DNA of 64,000 nt, taken from contig OY728160.1 of assembly GCA_963277665.1 (NCBI GenBank), positions 46,546,605 to 46,610,604 on the forward strand. The letters run 5' to 3'. The notes under the pieces were generated by a model, which saw only the letters and a program-made list of their open reading frames with translations, was not told the DNA's origin and ran no database searches. This stretch comes from Viscum album (lineage: Eukaryota > Streptophyta > Magnoliopsida > Santalales > Viscaceae). Positions 11,604-23,750 of the stretch are shown here, piece after piece. A program made the position numbers and the translations under genes. Every line of letters starts with the position of its first letter. Position 1 is the first letter of the stretch.

Positions 11604-13591
11604 TATTATAACTAAAAGGGGCCTAAATACCCTGAGGGGTGGGGTGAATTAGGGTATGGATATTCTTTTTCTGAATTCTTCCTACCCCACTAGATCTTGG
11701 CCTCTTTATTAAAAGGGTCACTTTGTTTGAAATTGTGTGTTTATTATGATCACTTATTTTCTTCTTTATCTGATGATGATGCTTTGTATGCAATACAGGG
11801 AATAAAGCAGGCAGACACATAGATTTTTACTTGGTTCACCCTCACTGGGCTATGTCTAAGGAGAATACAACGGCGATGTGTCAATGTACCAAATCCACTA
11901 AAGCTCACTTCCAATAATGTTTGGGCTAGATCACTTCTATGACCAGGCACACTACCTTTACAATGTTTAGGGTTAACTCACTACTTTCCCAAGGGTCACT
12001 CCCTATTTTTCTCTCTTTGGATCACTATCGGTAGAAATAATAATCTTCTTCATCTTCCTTTGCTCACTGCTCTTGGAAGGAATCCACTCACAGTTTATGG
12101 ACTTTTAGGTCCCTTCATTATCAATAATGAATATATCCTCAGTTATAGATAGATGCACTATTAAAGTTATACTTTCATCCATAGATGAATATTACTTTGC
12201 CACAAATTCACTAGGAAATGCCTTTTAAGCGCCCATCATAATTCCCACTACCTTCGGGAAAAACCCTCTTTTGAAAATCTCCTTTGCAGAGAACTTTGTG
12301 AAGACCCTTCTTGAAGATCAAATGGTCTTCGAAAAACTCATATACCTCAAAAAAACCCAGAATAGTCGGTTGGTTTTTATAGACTTTGTGAATCTCTTTA
12401 TTTTCCCTGAAAATCACTTTTCCTTTGCAAAGAAATTCTATTTCGCAAATCTCGTAATATTTAGTTGTATTTTGGCCTTCGATAATTTCTTCACATACCA
12501 CATTTGCGAAATTCTTCACAAATTTAGAGCCTTAAGAATTTTTTTAAGTCTAGCTCACTCTTCTTCTTAAGGGGGTAGAGGCCTATTTAGAGGTGTTTTC
12601 ACTGAACCTTCCAGCCCTATCATCACCATTTCGTGAATCACCTCCTTTACCTTCGCAGCGCTCCCTTTTTTGTGGAGACCATAGTTAGAAACATTCACAT
12701 CTTTGCAAACCACCCTTCGTGAACTCCAATTCTTCATGAAACTCATGCCTTAGCTATATTTTCATAAGGCCATCAAGAAAAACCACTTTCACAAATATTT
12801 CTCAAAATCGTGTAGATCATCATCATAGACTTTAAACTCTTCATGAACTACCCTTATTTAACTCTCATTATTCGAAAAACTCATGCCTTAGCCATATTTA
12901 AGTAAGGCCTTCCACAAAATCCACTTTCTCAAAGATTTTATGTAATCTCAAAGATCACCGTCAAAAACTTTCCCGTCTTTGAAAACCACACTTCGCAAAA
13001 TCTCAGTCTTCTCAAAATTCATTCATTTGCCATATTTTTATATGGCCTTCAATAAATTCCACTTTCACAAAGATTTTTTGTAATTGTAAAGATATCCATC
13101 AAATACTTTCGCATCTTTGCGAACCACACTTCGCGAAATCTCAGTCTTCGCAAAATTCATGCCTTTTCCATATTCTTATATGGCCTTAAAGAAAATCCAC
13201 TTTCACAAAGATTTTTCTTAATTGAAAAGATCACCATATAATATTTTCATGTCTTTTCAAAACACACCTGGAAAATCCCATATTTTCAAAACTCGAGCCT
13301 TTACCATATTTTGATAATATCTTAAAGAAAATACACTTTATTGAAGACTTGTACAAACTCCGAATTTTGGATCCCAAAAATTTGGAAAACACTGGAAAAT
13401 AGTGCCACCTTGTATCTGTTCTTTTGTACTGCCTCCAGATCTTCAATTCCTTTGTCATGGTTCTTTGTTAACATGGATTATCAATGACATGTCTAGAACT
13501 TGAAAATTAATCATGAAAACCTACATTGTCAACAAACACAACCAATACAAAAATGTTGCAATGTTACCTTCAAGGATTTTTTTCCCAAAAA
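11604..13591 (-). repeat. 3' LTR of Cop1
   Basis: Direct repeat of 17971-19949. Shared blocks include AAAAGGGGCCTAAATACCCT at the start, AAAGCAGGCAGACACATAGA near 11802, and CCTACATTGTCAACAAAC near the end. Its terminal bases are mutated (TATTATAACT for TGTTAGGACC). It contains an internal 138-bp tandem array. Short open frames such as 12211-12519 are chance readings within the LTR. Confidence 0.88.
12753..13440. repeat. 138-bp tandem array in the Cop1 LTR
   Basis: The block CCATATTTTTATATGGCCTT followed by a CCACTTTCACAAAGATTTTT-type stretch recurs at 12753, 12891, 13029, 13167 and 13303, that is every 138 bp (136 for the last). Each unit also carries TTCGCGAAA-like short palindromes. The same array is present in the other LTR at about 19110-19800, so it predates insertion. 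Confidence 0.8.
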
Positions 13592-13592
13592 T

Positions 13593-13605
13593 ATTCCCCT
13601 TTGGG
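13593..13605 (-). other. Polypurine tract of Cop1
   Basis: Minus strand CCCAAAGGGGAAT directly ahead of the 3' LTR, the expected primer site for plus-strand DNA synthesis. The purine run is short, so the call rests mostly on position. Confidence 0.55.
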
Positions 13606-14301
13606 TTTGTTGAAAACTCTTCTCAGAATGATTTTATGCACTTTGATACCTCACTAAGTCTCCTTACATCATCTACCATCCTTCACCTCTTGCGATTCAG
13701 ATAGTGACCAAAGATTCATTCACCACATACTCTAATCCCACATGAGAAATGCTCAGGGTGAGAAAAAAGTGTAGTATGAAAAGTTCATCAATGAATCTCT
13801 TCATTTCTAACACCAATCGTTGATATCATACTGATACCAATTTCTGATCATTAGAAACCTTCTAACACCATTCCAAAATCAATTTTTTGCACAATCCTTA
13901 GTAGTCATGATATCTATTCATTTATCGATCACTTATAGCATTGTCAGATTTAAAACTCATACTCCCCCTATATCATTTCTCTCCCCCTATCTCACTGCTC
14001 CACCTGTCAGCTTCTTCCTGTGTCTTTTACTAAGACATTTTCTCCCTTAGCCACAATTTCTCCCCCATGAGGAGTCACTATTTCTCCCCCTTTGTCAATG
14101 AACCCAAAGTTCACTCCTGTGTGGTCTCAAATATTGGAAAGAACACAGATTATCACATTATAGAAAAACACACCATACCTCAGGGATAGGGGATTCCACA
14201 TCCACACTTTCTCAAGTACGGAGATTCGACTGAACTCCCAGAGCTAGTCGATGCCTCTCAAAAGCTTCATTGGGTAAGGATTTTGTAAGAATGTCTGCAA
14301 C

Positions 14302-14562
14302 CTATAGCTCTGTAGTCACATAATCCAACTTCACTAGTCCTTGATCTAACTTCTCCTTCATAAAATGATATTTGATCTCAATTTTCTTTGTCCTTGAGTG
14401 ATAGACTAGATTTTTTCTAAGATTGATAGAACTTGAGTTATCACACTGGATTCCAATTGGAGACTTCACTTCAATGCCCATATCATCAAGATATTTCTTC
14501 ATCCACAATAATGGTGTGAATTCTTGAGTGGCGGAAATATACTCAGCTTCTGTGGTGCTCAA
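14302..14562 (-). pseudogene. Copia RNase H fragment (Cop1)
   Basis: An 86-residue open minus-strand reading carries STTEAEYISATQE, LLWMKKYLDDMGI, QCDNSSSINLRKN and HSRTKKIEIKYHFMKE, the conserved series of the Ty1/copia RNase H C-terminal half. It lies about 0.7 kb from the 3' LTR, as expected for the last domain of copia pol. Flanking stops remove the rest of the domain. Confidence 0.9.
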
Positions 14563-15220
14563 TGAAATGCAATCTTGTTTCTTGCTTAGCCAAGAAATAC
14601 ATATCCCGCCAAGATAAAAGGCACCTCACAATGTTTACTTTTGATCATCTTCTGAACTAGTGCAATCTGTATCTATATATCCCATGACTATTTTATCCTA
14701 GTAGTAGTTGGAATTCTCATCTCTTTGGAGAAATCCATTCCAAATCCTTCTCAGGAATTTTTTTCACAATTCAAAAAACTACTTGCACTATGCTTCATCA
14801 GATCTTTCAAAGATCATGTCTTCAAAATATACTAGCACCAACATCCTTTCATTACAATCATTATTGGCATAAAGATTTAAATCTATTACTCCATTCCAAA
14901 AACTAAGCTTCCTCAAAAACTAATCTAGCATTGAATATCATTCACTTCTGGCTTCTCAATATATAATTATTCTTTCTGAACCCCAATCAAAAATGTAGAC
15001 TTGACATGCATCTATAAGTATCCTTTTCACATTAGTCATGATTTGTTTCAAATCATTGTGTCATCTTCATTCGTCTTGTTGTGATAGACCCATTTAGTCC
15101 TGATGAAATTCTTATCTGTTGGCCTCAAAAAAATCTTCCCAATTTTATCTAGATCTTCATTCATAGCCTAAACCCAGTTTTCATCTTCATTTGCATCATC
15201 AAGGCATTTAGGATCTACTA
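14563..15220 (-). pseudogene. Copia reverse transcriptase remnant (Cop1)
   Basis: Minus-strand readings near 15075-15200 give DEDLDKIGKIF- and IRTKWVYHNKTNEDD-like strings, matching the start of the copia reverse transcriptase, where a conserved Trp-rich block ends in GTKWVFRNK. The segment to 14563 is about 0.6 kb, shorter than an intact RT, and the YVDD motif is not visible, so part is deleted or too mutated to read. Confidence 0.6.
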
Positions 15221-16326
15221 GAGATAGGAAATATGTCTCCTACAGTGATTTTATTCTTCTTGTATGAACTGTATATAACTGATCACCAATGAAATTATTC
15301 CTATCAATTTTAGCTCGACTCCTTGGATTCTTCAAAGATATAGACTTGAATTCTTTGTTCATCATCTATATCTTCTTCTAAAATAGTATTTTTCACTTTT
15401 ACTCCCCTTGAGTCTCTTTCATCTGATTAAGAGATAGAGATATCCCCCTATGATGTGCAACACTTCCTGTTGTTGGTACTAATGTTTTAACCCACAATCA
15501 TTCTCATTCTCCTGCATCATTTATTCTCATCTAGAACTTGGCATTGAGCCATCAAAAAAACCTTTAAGCCTACCGATTTGAATCATTTGAAACTCTAGAG
15601 CATATCACCGCGCCCCTTCTCATCTTTAGATGTCACTTCCCCTTGGATCATATCTCCCTAAAACCTAAAACACATGAATCATCAGTTAACAACATTTATT
15701 TATATAAGGAGAGGGGATATTCTATAATCCTCAACATGGGGATTTTGGTTGATCCTGATGGGTCAACCCTTTGATTCTTTATTTTAGATAATCACACTCC
15801 TTCCTTTCCTCTTCTAGCTACCTAGCCAACTTCAACTGCTCTGGCCATATGATTAAGCTTTTATTACCTACATGATGAGTCTTTTTTTTGATATGTAGAT
15901 TATAAAATCTTGACCTTTCTCATAATTTTGGGTTTAATCCCACTGGTACAAATTTCCCTCTGATGTTCCACTAATATGCCACTTCCCCTTATTCCTTCTC
16001 TAAGTAGGAATCTCTCTTCTTGTCATCTTCCCTTGCTTCTTCCACCATTGTAGGGATCTTCCTATTTCCTCCACTTCTCTCTGTGGCACACGACATGTGA
16101 ATTTTTCAATACATTCTTTTTTAATATTTATTTTATTAGATATCTATGTCACCATACTATTTGGCACTGGTGGTGAGTCCTCTATTGAATGTGCATTCTT
16201 ATTACTCACAGTTGGAGTAGATCTCCCCTTAATCTTCCAGGTTTTTTCACATGATCTCCACGAGAGTTGTTCTGTGTGTGACAGAGAAGGTGATTGATAT
16301 AACTTTCTTTCAGCTCCTTTTTATTT
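15221..16326 (-). pseudogene. Decayed middle of Cop1 pol
   Basis: This should hold protease and integrase by position between gag and RT. I see no readable integrase zinc finger or catalytic motif; stops are frequent in all frames. About 1.1 kb is too short for a full protease plus integrase, so a deletion is likely. Confidence 0.35.
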
Positions 16327-16938
16327 TCATGAGGTTATAATTCTGTTCTTCAAATTACCACTTTGTCTTACAGGGCAGAATTTATTATCATGCACCACTA
16401 GAGTCGAGAATCTCCTTTCGAGTTCCTTTTCCTTTCTTTCTTTCTTCTTGCTGCAATGTCTTTCCAAATGCCCAAAATAAAAACATATAAAACATTTTCC
16501 ATCAAATTCATACCTCATTTCATCATTTATATATCGATATATTGATTCATATTGAGTTCTTCTTCTGACATTGAGCTCCTGAGATTCCTGACACATACTC
16601 ATGGTGTGTCCCATTCTTCCACAGTTATATAATATAATGAATGTTTTACTCTAAGAGACTCTTCTTTATAATTTCTCATGAAACATCTTATTATTCTCAT
16701 ATTTAGTAAAGTTTCTATTTTCATAGCCTGAAATGTATTCCTGAGCCTCTAAATAAAATCTTGATGTATGACCATTAATCCCACAAAAATAGCACATGTT
16801 ATCATTACTTCCTATAAAATCATTTTTAGGTTTATCTCCAGCAGCTACAAGGTTTTTCTTATCTTTTGAGATTTTCACTGCTCTTTTCCTATCATGCACA
16901 AGAGGGGATTCATCAAATCCAATTACAGTTTTTTCCAA
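16327..16938 (-). pseudogene. Copia gag zinc-knuckle region (Cop1)
   Basis: Two minus-strand open pieces carry nucleic-acid-binding knuckles. One reads NMCYFCGINGHTSRFY (final Cys lost), the next CFICFYFGHLERHC, a full C-X2-C-X4-H-X4-C. Between them GHTMSMC near 16600 looks like the tail of another. Three knuckles in a row are more than the single one in most copia Gag proteins. The two pieces are separated by a stop near 16640. Confidence 0.75.
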
Positions 16939-17865
16939 ACTGTGTGGTCTTTGAACTGAGAAAATATGATGTTGTTTCTCTTCAGAGATATCATTTTTTC
17001 ATTTTATCGTCACTTGTCAAATGATAATCAAATAGTAAGTGCAAGGTATCCTTTATTTTAGGCTTTCCTTTGGTATTGTATTTCTTCACTTCTTCCTTCA
17101 CTAACTATAACTCTTCTTCCAACTTTTGAATATTCATATCCCTTTATTCAAGTTGAGAATTGATTTCTCTCTCTAAATACTTCCTTCTACCCGTCACATC
17201 CTCTAACTCATGTGTGAGCTTATACACCATGTCACATTGCTCCTTTACATTCAATTTTTCTTGAGAAATAAAATCAGCAGAAAATGCACTCTCCTGTTGT
17301 AGTTTTTGATTCTATTAAACTAGTTCAGTTAGTTGTGTAGAAAGATCATCCTTTCTAGATTTCAAATTTTTAATGTTATCTGAGTTTAGATTCTTTCCCT
17401 TATCATCAGCTTTTCCTTTCACTTTCTTTGAAGACATATTTTGTAGTTCATCAGCTTGGGAATCATTCTTCTCCCTCGGATCAGTGGCCACATAGATAAG
17501 CCTTTTATTTAATTATCTTAGCTTGTTGACCTTAATTTTTATTACTTGGATCTAAATATCTTTAAATTTAACTTCTTCATCCAATTTCTGATCCAATTGC
17601 TTTGTCATCTCGCCATCATCTACTGGTGTCCTCCTTGAAACTTCTTCATTATCTATAGTTTTAGTATCACTTTTAATTTCAAGTACTTCACTAGTTCATA
17701 CATCATTATTGAGGGTATCTATATTTTCCCTATAATATTCATTCAAGCCTTACTTTTGTAATTTGTTTGATTCTTTTAGTTGAATCACACTTTTTCCATA
17801 AACACTTTCACACTAACGAATTTTACAAGTCTTCTACTTCTTCTTTGAAGTTCTTCCCTTTGCCA
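16939..17865 (-). pseudogene. Coiled-coil coding region (Cop1 gag)
   Basis: Reading on the minus strand from a possible ATG at 17863-17865, the sequence is rich in Lys, Glu, Leu and Gln with heptad-like spacing (for example LTHELEDVTGRRKYLEREIN), interrupted by several stops. It lies directly after the primer site and before the zinc knuckles. The usual N-terminal Gag core of copia elements is not visible, so either it is lost or the element is a deletion derivative. Confidence 0.5.
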
Positions 17866-17956
17866 TGGAACACTAAGATAAGAGCATATTGAATCTTTAA
17901 CTTTAGAAATATATTAAACCAAGTTAGAGCAAACAAATCTAATAAAAGAAACATTC

Positions 17957-17968
17957 CCTCTTATACCA
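17957..17968 (-). other. Primer-binding site of Cop1
   Basis: Minus strand TGGTATAAGAGG, close to the initiator-Met tRNA complement TGGTATCAGAGC, located 2 bp inside the 5' LTR that starts at 17971. Confidence 0.8.
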
Positions 17969-17970
17969 AT

Positions 17971-19949
17971 TGTTAGGACCAAAAGGGGCCTAAATACCCT
18001 GAGAGGCGGGTGAATTAGGGTATGGATATTCTTTTTCTAAATTCTTCATGCCCCACTAGATCTTTATCTCTTTGTTATAAGGGTAAATTTTTTCACTTTT
18101 GTGTTTATTATGATCACATATTTTCTTCTTTATCTGATAATGATGCTTTTTATGCAATACAGGGAAGAAAGCAGGCAGACACATAGATTTTTACTTGGTT
18201 CACCCTCACTGGGCTACGTCCAAGGAGCATACAACAACTATGTGTCAATGTATCAAATCCACTAAAGCTTGCTACCAATAATGTTTGGTATAGATCACTT
18301 CTATGCCCATTAACACTTCCTTTACAATGTTTAGGGTCATCTCGCTACTTTCCTAAGGGTCACTCCCTATTTCTCTCTCTGGCTCACTGCTGGTAGAAAG
18401 AATAACCTTATTCTTCTTCTTTTTCTCACTGCTCTTAGAAGGGATCCACTTATAGTTTATGGACTTGTAGGTCCCTTAATTATCAATAATGAATACATCC
18501 TCAGTTATAGATAGATTCTATATTATAGTTCCACTTTCATCCACAGATGAATATCACTTTTCTACAAATTTACTGGGCATTGCCTTATAAGAACTCTTCA
18601 CGATTCCCACTACCTTTGTGAAAAACCCTCTTTCGCAAATCTCCTTCATGGAGTACTTTGCGAAGACCCTTCACAAATATCAAACGGTCTTCAAAAAACT
18701 CATATACTTCAAAAAAACCCAAAATAGTCAGTTTATTTTTTTAGCCACTGTGAATCTCTTTCTTTTCCATGAAAATCACTTTTCCTTCACGAAGAAATTC
18801 TATTCTGCAAAGATCAGAACATTCTGTTGGCTTTTAGCCTTCATGAATTTCTTTTCATACCACCTTTGCATACGTCTTCACAAATTAAGATCCATAATAT
18901 TTTCATTAAGTCTATCTCACTCTTATTCTTAAGGGGGTATAGGACTATTTATAAGCATTTCCACCGAACCTTTCTCCACGTCATCACCATTTCGCAAAGC
19001 ACCTCCTTTAACTTCGTGGCGCTCCCTTTTTCATAGAGACCACAGTAAAAAACATTCATGTCTTTGAGAACCACCCTTTGTGAACTCCAATTCTTCATGA
19101 AACTCATGCCTTAGCCATATTTTTATAAGGCCTTCAAGAAAAACCACTTTCACAAAGATTTTTTAGAATTGCACAGATCATCATCACAGACTTTCAGCTC
19201 TTCGTGAACCACCCTTCGCGAACTCCCATTATTTGTTAAACTCATGCCTTATCCATATTTTAATAAGGCCTTTAACAAAATCCTCTTTCATAAATATTTG
19301 ACGTAATCACGAATATCATTGTCAAAAACTTTCCCGTCTTTGCGAACCACACTTCCCGAAATCCTAGTCTTCGCGAAATTCATGCCTTTACCATATTTTT
19401 ATATCGACTTCAAGAAAATCCACTTTCTCAAAGATTTGTCATTATCATGAATATCACCGTCAAATACTTTTGCGTCTTCACAAAACACACTTCACAAAAT
19501 CCCAGTCTTTGCGAAATTCATGCTTTTTCTATATTTTTATATGGCCTTCAAGAAAATCCACTTTCGCAAAGATTTTTCGTAATTGAGAAGATCACCATCA
19601 AAGACTTTCCCATCTTCACGAAACACACCTGGAAAATCCCATATTTACGAAACTAAATCCTTTACCATATTTTGATGTGATATTCAATAAAATACACTTT
19701 AGCGAAGACTTTTACAAACTCTAAATTTTTTATCCTAATGATTTGGAAAACACTGGAAAACAGCACCACCCTGTATCTGTTCTTTTGTACTGCCTCCAGA
19801 TCTTCAATTCCTTTGTCATGGTTATTTTTTAACATGGATTTTCAATGAAATCTCTGGAACTCAAAAATTCATCATGAAAACCTACATTGTCAACAAACAA
19901 AAACCAATCCAAAAATGTTGCAATGTTACCTTCAGGGTTTTTTTCAACA
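17971..19949 (-). repeat. 5' LTR of Cop1
   Basis: Direct repeat of 11604-13591 with intact terminal bases TG..CA. It carries the same 138-bp array (about 19110-19800). Substitutions and small indels between the two copies are many, so the insertion is old. Confidence 0.9.
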
Positions 19950-19954
19950 GTAAT

Positions 19955-20852
19955 TCCCAATGCGTTCTGAGTATAAAGTACACAAACTTTAATTCAATAC
20001 AATCACCCTCGATGGTAATAGAATCAAATATTATTACTCTAAGGTTATATCATTTCTCAAAACCTACTTACCCAACTCAAATGGGGTAAAGGTAAATTAA
20101 TTTTGTTTAATATTATGTTAATATCATAAAATGGTGAGATTATGTATCACACATCATCTAAAATAAGAAAAACCCACTGAGGGTGATCAGGGACCACCGA
20201 CCTCAATCAAATTAAATCTTGATGAGTGAATATTTTTATTATATTTGGTTTTAATTGATAGGAATCAAAAAATCTATAAAAATCCATAAATTGGTACATA
20301 ACTGTGGAATACACAGAAACAACATAATAAATAGTGAATAGATTAAATAAGAGTGTTATACTTTCCCAAGACAACCTCGTGTGATGAATGATACTCAAAT
20401 ACATGGCCTGAAGAAGGATATTCAATTCTTGTAATTGAAGAAGGGTGAGAAATTAGAAGAGGGTCTTGAGCCACTACTAGACAAAATGAGGGAGAAGTTT
20501 TCATTTTGAAAGAAAAAAATATAATTAATTAATTAATTAATTTAAAAAATATCCAGGGATATCGAGTACCCACCTTACCTTCACTAAGTACCCACCTTAA
20601 GTCCACTAAGCACCCATTGTCCCTCCAAGAGATACTTTATACCCTTTTGGGAAAACTAGGTACCTTGAATAAGTAATTAGAATAACCGATGGAATCTTTC
20701 ATACCTATCATATGTCTTGGAACCCTTCCCATAATCCCAAAATGAACTCATGGGCCCCCTCAAACATCTCAAAAACCCCTAAAAACACTTTAATACATAA
20801 TGTTTATCAAAAAAATAAATCAAAAAAACCTCAGGATTGGTAGGTTGTTACA
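19955..20852 (-). mobile_element. 3' LTR of element H, right part
   Basis: Continues the LTR interrupted by Cop1 and ends TAGGTTGTTACA at 20852, after which the integrase side of H follows. A TTAATTAATTAATTAATTAA run lies near 20524-20545, and GTACCCACCTTA is repeated at about 20566-20610. No copy of this stretch is inside the window; its partner in the 5' LTR would lie beyond Cop2. No gene is seen. Confidence 0.65.
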
Positions 20853-22300
20853 AAATTCATAGAATAGGGAATATCTTCCTTGATATGTGTCATCGAGCAT
20901 CACTAAAACATAGATATTGAAACTATGATTGCATGTTAGTCTTACACTCTTAAGTCTGATCCTAAATACACTATTGTTTCCACTACACACATTCTATATG
21001 GGTTTTATTTTCATTTAGTATATTCACAATCTGGTCTACTTTATGAAGTGGTCATGCCTTTAATGATGCATTAGGCTCCATCTCAACATCATTAATGTTG
21101 ATTATATGGGAAGGATTGAGGTAAAATATCCTAAGTTGAGATACATGTAATTCATTGTGAATATCCTAGAAACTTTTAAGAATTTATAATCATTATGAAA
21201 TTGTACTAACCCTCTCAAAAACCTTAATGGGACCCATATATCTAGGTTCTAACTTTCCCTACCTCGGAATATAATGGTGTCCCAACTTAGGTGATGCTCA
21301 TAAGAATACCTAGTCACCCACCTCAAACTCCAAAGGATAGAATCACTAATATATATAGGAATGTTACTTAATCTATGAATTATTCAATATCTTATTAATC
21401 AACTAGATATTCTTTTATGTATCCTAAATGAGATTCAGTTTGATCCCTCGCCTCTAACCAACAGAGAGGCGACTGACATGACATTTCGTACAAGGCCTCA
21501 AAAATTTCCATCTGAATCAATGAATAATAAATATTATTATATGTGAACTCATATAAATCATTATGATTCTCTAATGTACAACTAAAATCCATGACTCACA
21601 CTCCTAGAATGTTCTTTAGTGTCCAGATAGTGTACTCCAACTTCCCATTGGTCTGAGGATGGTATGTTGTGATCAACTACATCTGGGTATCAATTTCCTT
21701 ATAAAAAATCCTTCAAAATTAATAAGTGAATCTAGCATACTGATCTAAAATGATTTTCTTTGAAACACCTTGTAATTTAATTATCTCTTTGATATATAAC
21801 TACCAAACTCATCAATGGATTGGTCTCCCTTATCAGTTGAAAATGTTAAACCTTGGTCAACTGGTCAATAATAACCTATACTGCATCACTATAATGGGGT
21901 GGACTTGGTATCCCCTTCATGAAATCCATATTTACATAATCTTATTTTAAATCAATAATGGGTATAGACTGTAAAAGACTAGTAGGTCACTAGTTCTCAA
22001 CCTTCACTCACTGATATGTACAGTATCTCTTAAGGAACCCAAATATGTCCTTATTTATCCTAGTTCACCAATAATACTTAAACATGTTATGGTATATCTT
22101 GTAGATAATTTGGTGAATAACCCATTTTGAGGCATGTGAATCCCATAACAACTCCTCACACATGCTCATTAGGACCACAAATTATCCTCATACATAAACA
22201 ATCCCATCATCATTCTAAGACCAATCCAATGGTAGCACCCCACCATATATACTATCCCTCATAAATTCATAATTTGAGTCCAACATCTGACTCTCATACA
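20853..22300 (-). pseudogene. Gypsy integrase remnant (element H)
   Basis: Minus strand. At 21395-21592 an open 65-residue stretch reads EFTYNNIYYSLIQMEIFEALY then CQSPLCWLEA, the end of the gypsy integrase core. Around 21840-21940 the pieces VNMDFMKGIPSPP and VIIDQLTKV match the first catalytic Asp region. Integrase inserts the DNA copy into the host genome. Stops lie between the pieces. The order, integrase then LTR, is right for Ty3/gypsy. A polypurine tract beside 20852 is not clear, and I see no chromodomain. Confidence 0.8.
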
Positions 22301-22775
22301 CCCTATCAAGTAGTGATAAGGTAATAGATAAAAGGAAAAAATGATCAATCTACCCTGATACACCTATACATCAAGATGCATCTCAGTGAAAAGGATTATC
22401 AAATACCACTCACATTTAGCCTCTTACACCACTTGTTCCTAAGCCTTTCTACTCAGAGTGTTAACCACAACACTCGCCTTAACAAGGGTATATGTAATAT
22501 TAAATTTAAAGAAATATAGAAACTTGAACCACGTCCTCTGTCTAAGGTTTAGGCCCAAGTGAGAAAATATATACCTAAGACTCTTATGCTCAGTATACAC
22601 CATGAACCATTCACCCAAAAGGTAGTGACATCAGCATTACAGTGCATACCTGACCACCAATAGTTCCAAATAATGATTTAAATAATTCTTCTCATGCATC
22701 CTCAACTTCATAGATATATAAATTATTACATACTTATCATGTATCAATATAGTTTCTAGAACAACCCTCGATGTA
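22301..22775 (-). pseudogene. Gypsy RNase H remnant (element H)
   Basis: Minus-strand reading gives KLRMHEKNYLNHYLELLVVRYAL followed, after frame changes, by a VYTEHKSLRYIF-like string near 22570-22600. These are RNase H motifs of Ty3/gypsy. The reading stops at about 22775, where LTR sequence of element B begins. The reverse-transcriptase core that should come before it is missing on both sides of B. Confidence 0.7.
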
Positions 22776-23274
22776 TAAAAATACAAGGTATATTTTATGT
22801 TAATTTAGGAAAATTCAAACCATCTTAGATTAGTCATTTAAACCCTTGCTGGTCTTAATTAAATATTAATCATGTCAATTAATTTGTTACTAAAAATATA
22901 AGTTAATCCTTATTAAAAAAATTAGACATAATTAATCCAAATTTTTTACCATTTTATCTAATTTAATTTCTAAATAAGAGAAATTTTACTTTTAAATCAA
23001 ATCATATAAGTTGTTGAAAAACTTTTTTTCTATAAAGATTTTATTTTGATTATTAAGTGTTTTTAATACTATTTAACATCAGTTACCCATTGAATGAATG
23101 TTAATTAATTTTTATATATTTTTATACAAAATATTATAGTTTTAATTTAAAATTTATTCATTTGATTTTATAACAATAAAAATATTTATAAAAGTATTAT
23201 TCTTTTAAAAATAATTTTTTTATCAGGGTAACTAATATTTACCCAATTTAAATTCACTATTGCAGATATGGCCT

Positions 23275-23490
23275 TTAAAAGTGCTAGATCCATTTACAAC
23301 GCTAAAAATCATTTTTAATCAAGGTACTAATAAAAGGGGGTCCCTTTTATCAACACTGGTAAAGATCACTTTTATCAATGCTAAAAAAAGCATTGATAAA
23401 AGGGGTCTTTTATCAGCACTAAACAACACTGATAAAAGAGTCCTTTATCAACATATTTTTTTAGCACTGATAAAAGTTTAAAAAAATAAA
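23275..23490. repeat. Left subterminal repeats of the CACTA element
   Basis: Copies of TTTTATCAGCACT, GCATTGATAAAAGGGG and their inverses alternate here, in direct and inverted order. In plant CACTA elements such subterminal motifs are transposase-binding sites; that role is inferred for this copy. Confidence 0.75.
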
Positions 23491-23529
23491 AAAATATTCA
23501 AATCAGAGGGGGGGTTTAACAATGCTTAA

Positions 23530-23695
23530 CCCCCCCCCCCCCACCCAAACAGCACTATGAAGCACCCCACCCGCACGCACACCCCTACCACTCCTATACA
23601 CACAAGACCCACCCCACAACCCTTTAACAGTGCTATCACCCCCATTTAACAGCGCTAACATAAACCTTCACCACTACGCATGCCCCTGCCTCCCC
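23530..23695. repeat. C-rich segment in the CACTA element
   Basis: A run of 13 C residues at 23530-23542 opens a stretch with CACCCC-type simple sequence and three further AACAGCGCT-type units. Base composition is very unlike the AT-rich surroundings. No gene seen. Confidence 0.5.
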
Positions 23696-23750
23696 CAGGA
23701 TTCGAACTCGAGACCTCTCACTTTACGGTTAGACCCTTTACCACTCCTCT
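23695..23750 (-). other. tRNA-like stretch with A-box and B-box motifs
   Basis: The minus strand reads GAGTGGTAAAGGGTCTAACC followed about 25 bp later by GAGTTCGAATCCTGGGGG. The first resembles a pol III A box (TGGYNNARNGG type), the second a B box (GGTTCGANTCC). A full cloverleaf with a normal acceptor stem and anticodon arm is not seen, so this is a tRNA-derived or SINE-head-like relic rather than a working tRNA gene. Confidence 0.5.

Larger units (their letters stand above)
11604..19949 (-). mobile_element. Ty1/copia element Cop1, 8346 bp, complete with both LTRs
   Basis: Two direct repeats of about 1.98 kb flank a 4.4-kb inner part, and a perfect 5-bp duplication GTAAT flanks the whole (11599-11603 and 19950-19954). 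The right LTR starts TGTTAGGACC and ends CAACA. The primer site lies next to the right LTR and the polypurine tract next to the left one, so it runs on the minus strand. Minus-strand remnants in order are a coiled-coil region, zinc knuckles, a poorly readable middle part, reverse transcriptase and RNase H, the copia order. All are broken. It sits within the 3' LTR of element H. Confidence 0.92.

Noticed and set aside
12211..12570. Roughly 100-codon ORFs on both strands
   Set aside because: They lie in the Cop1 LTR. The other LTR has a broken plus-strand counterpart at 18618-18932 that differs by indels, which fits non-coding drift.
14302..14562. A small host gene
   Set aside because: The motifs are those of copia RNase H and the piece lies in order within Cop1.
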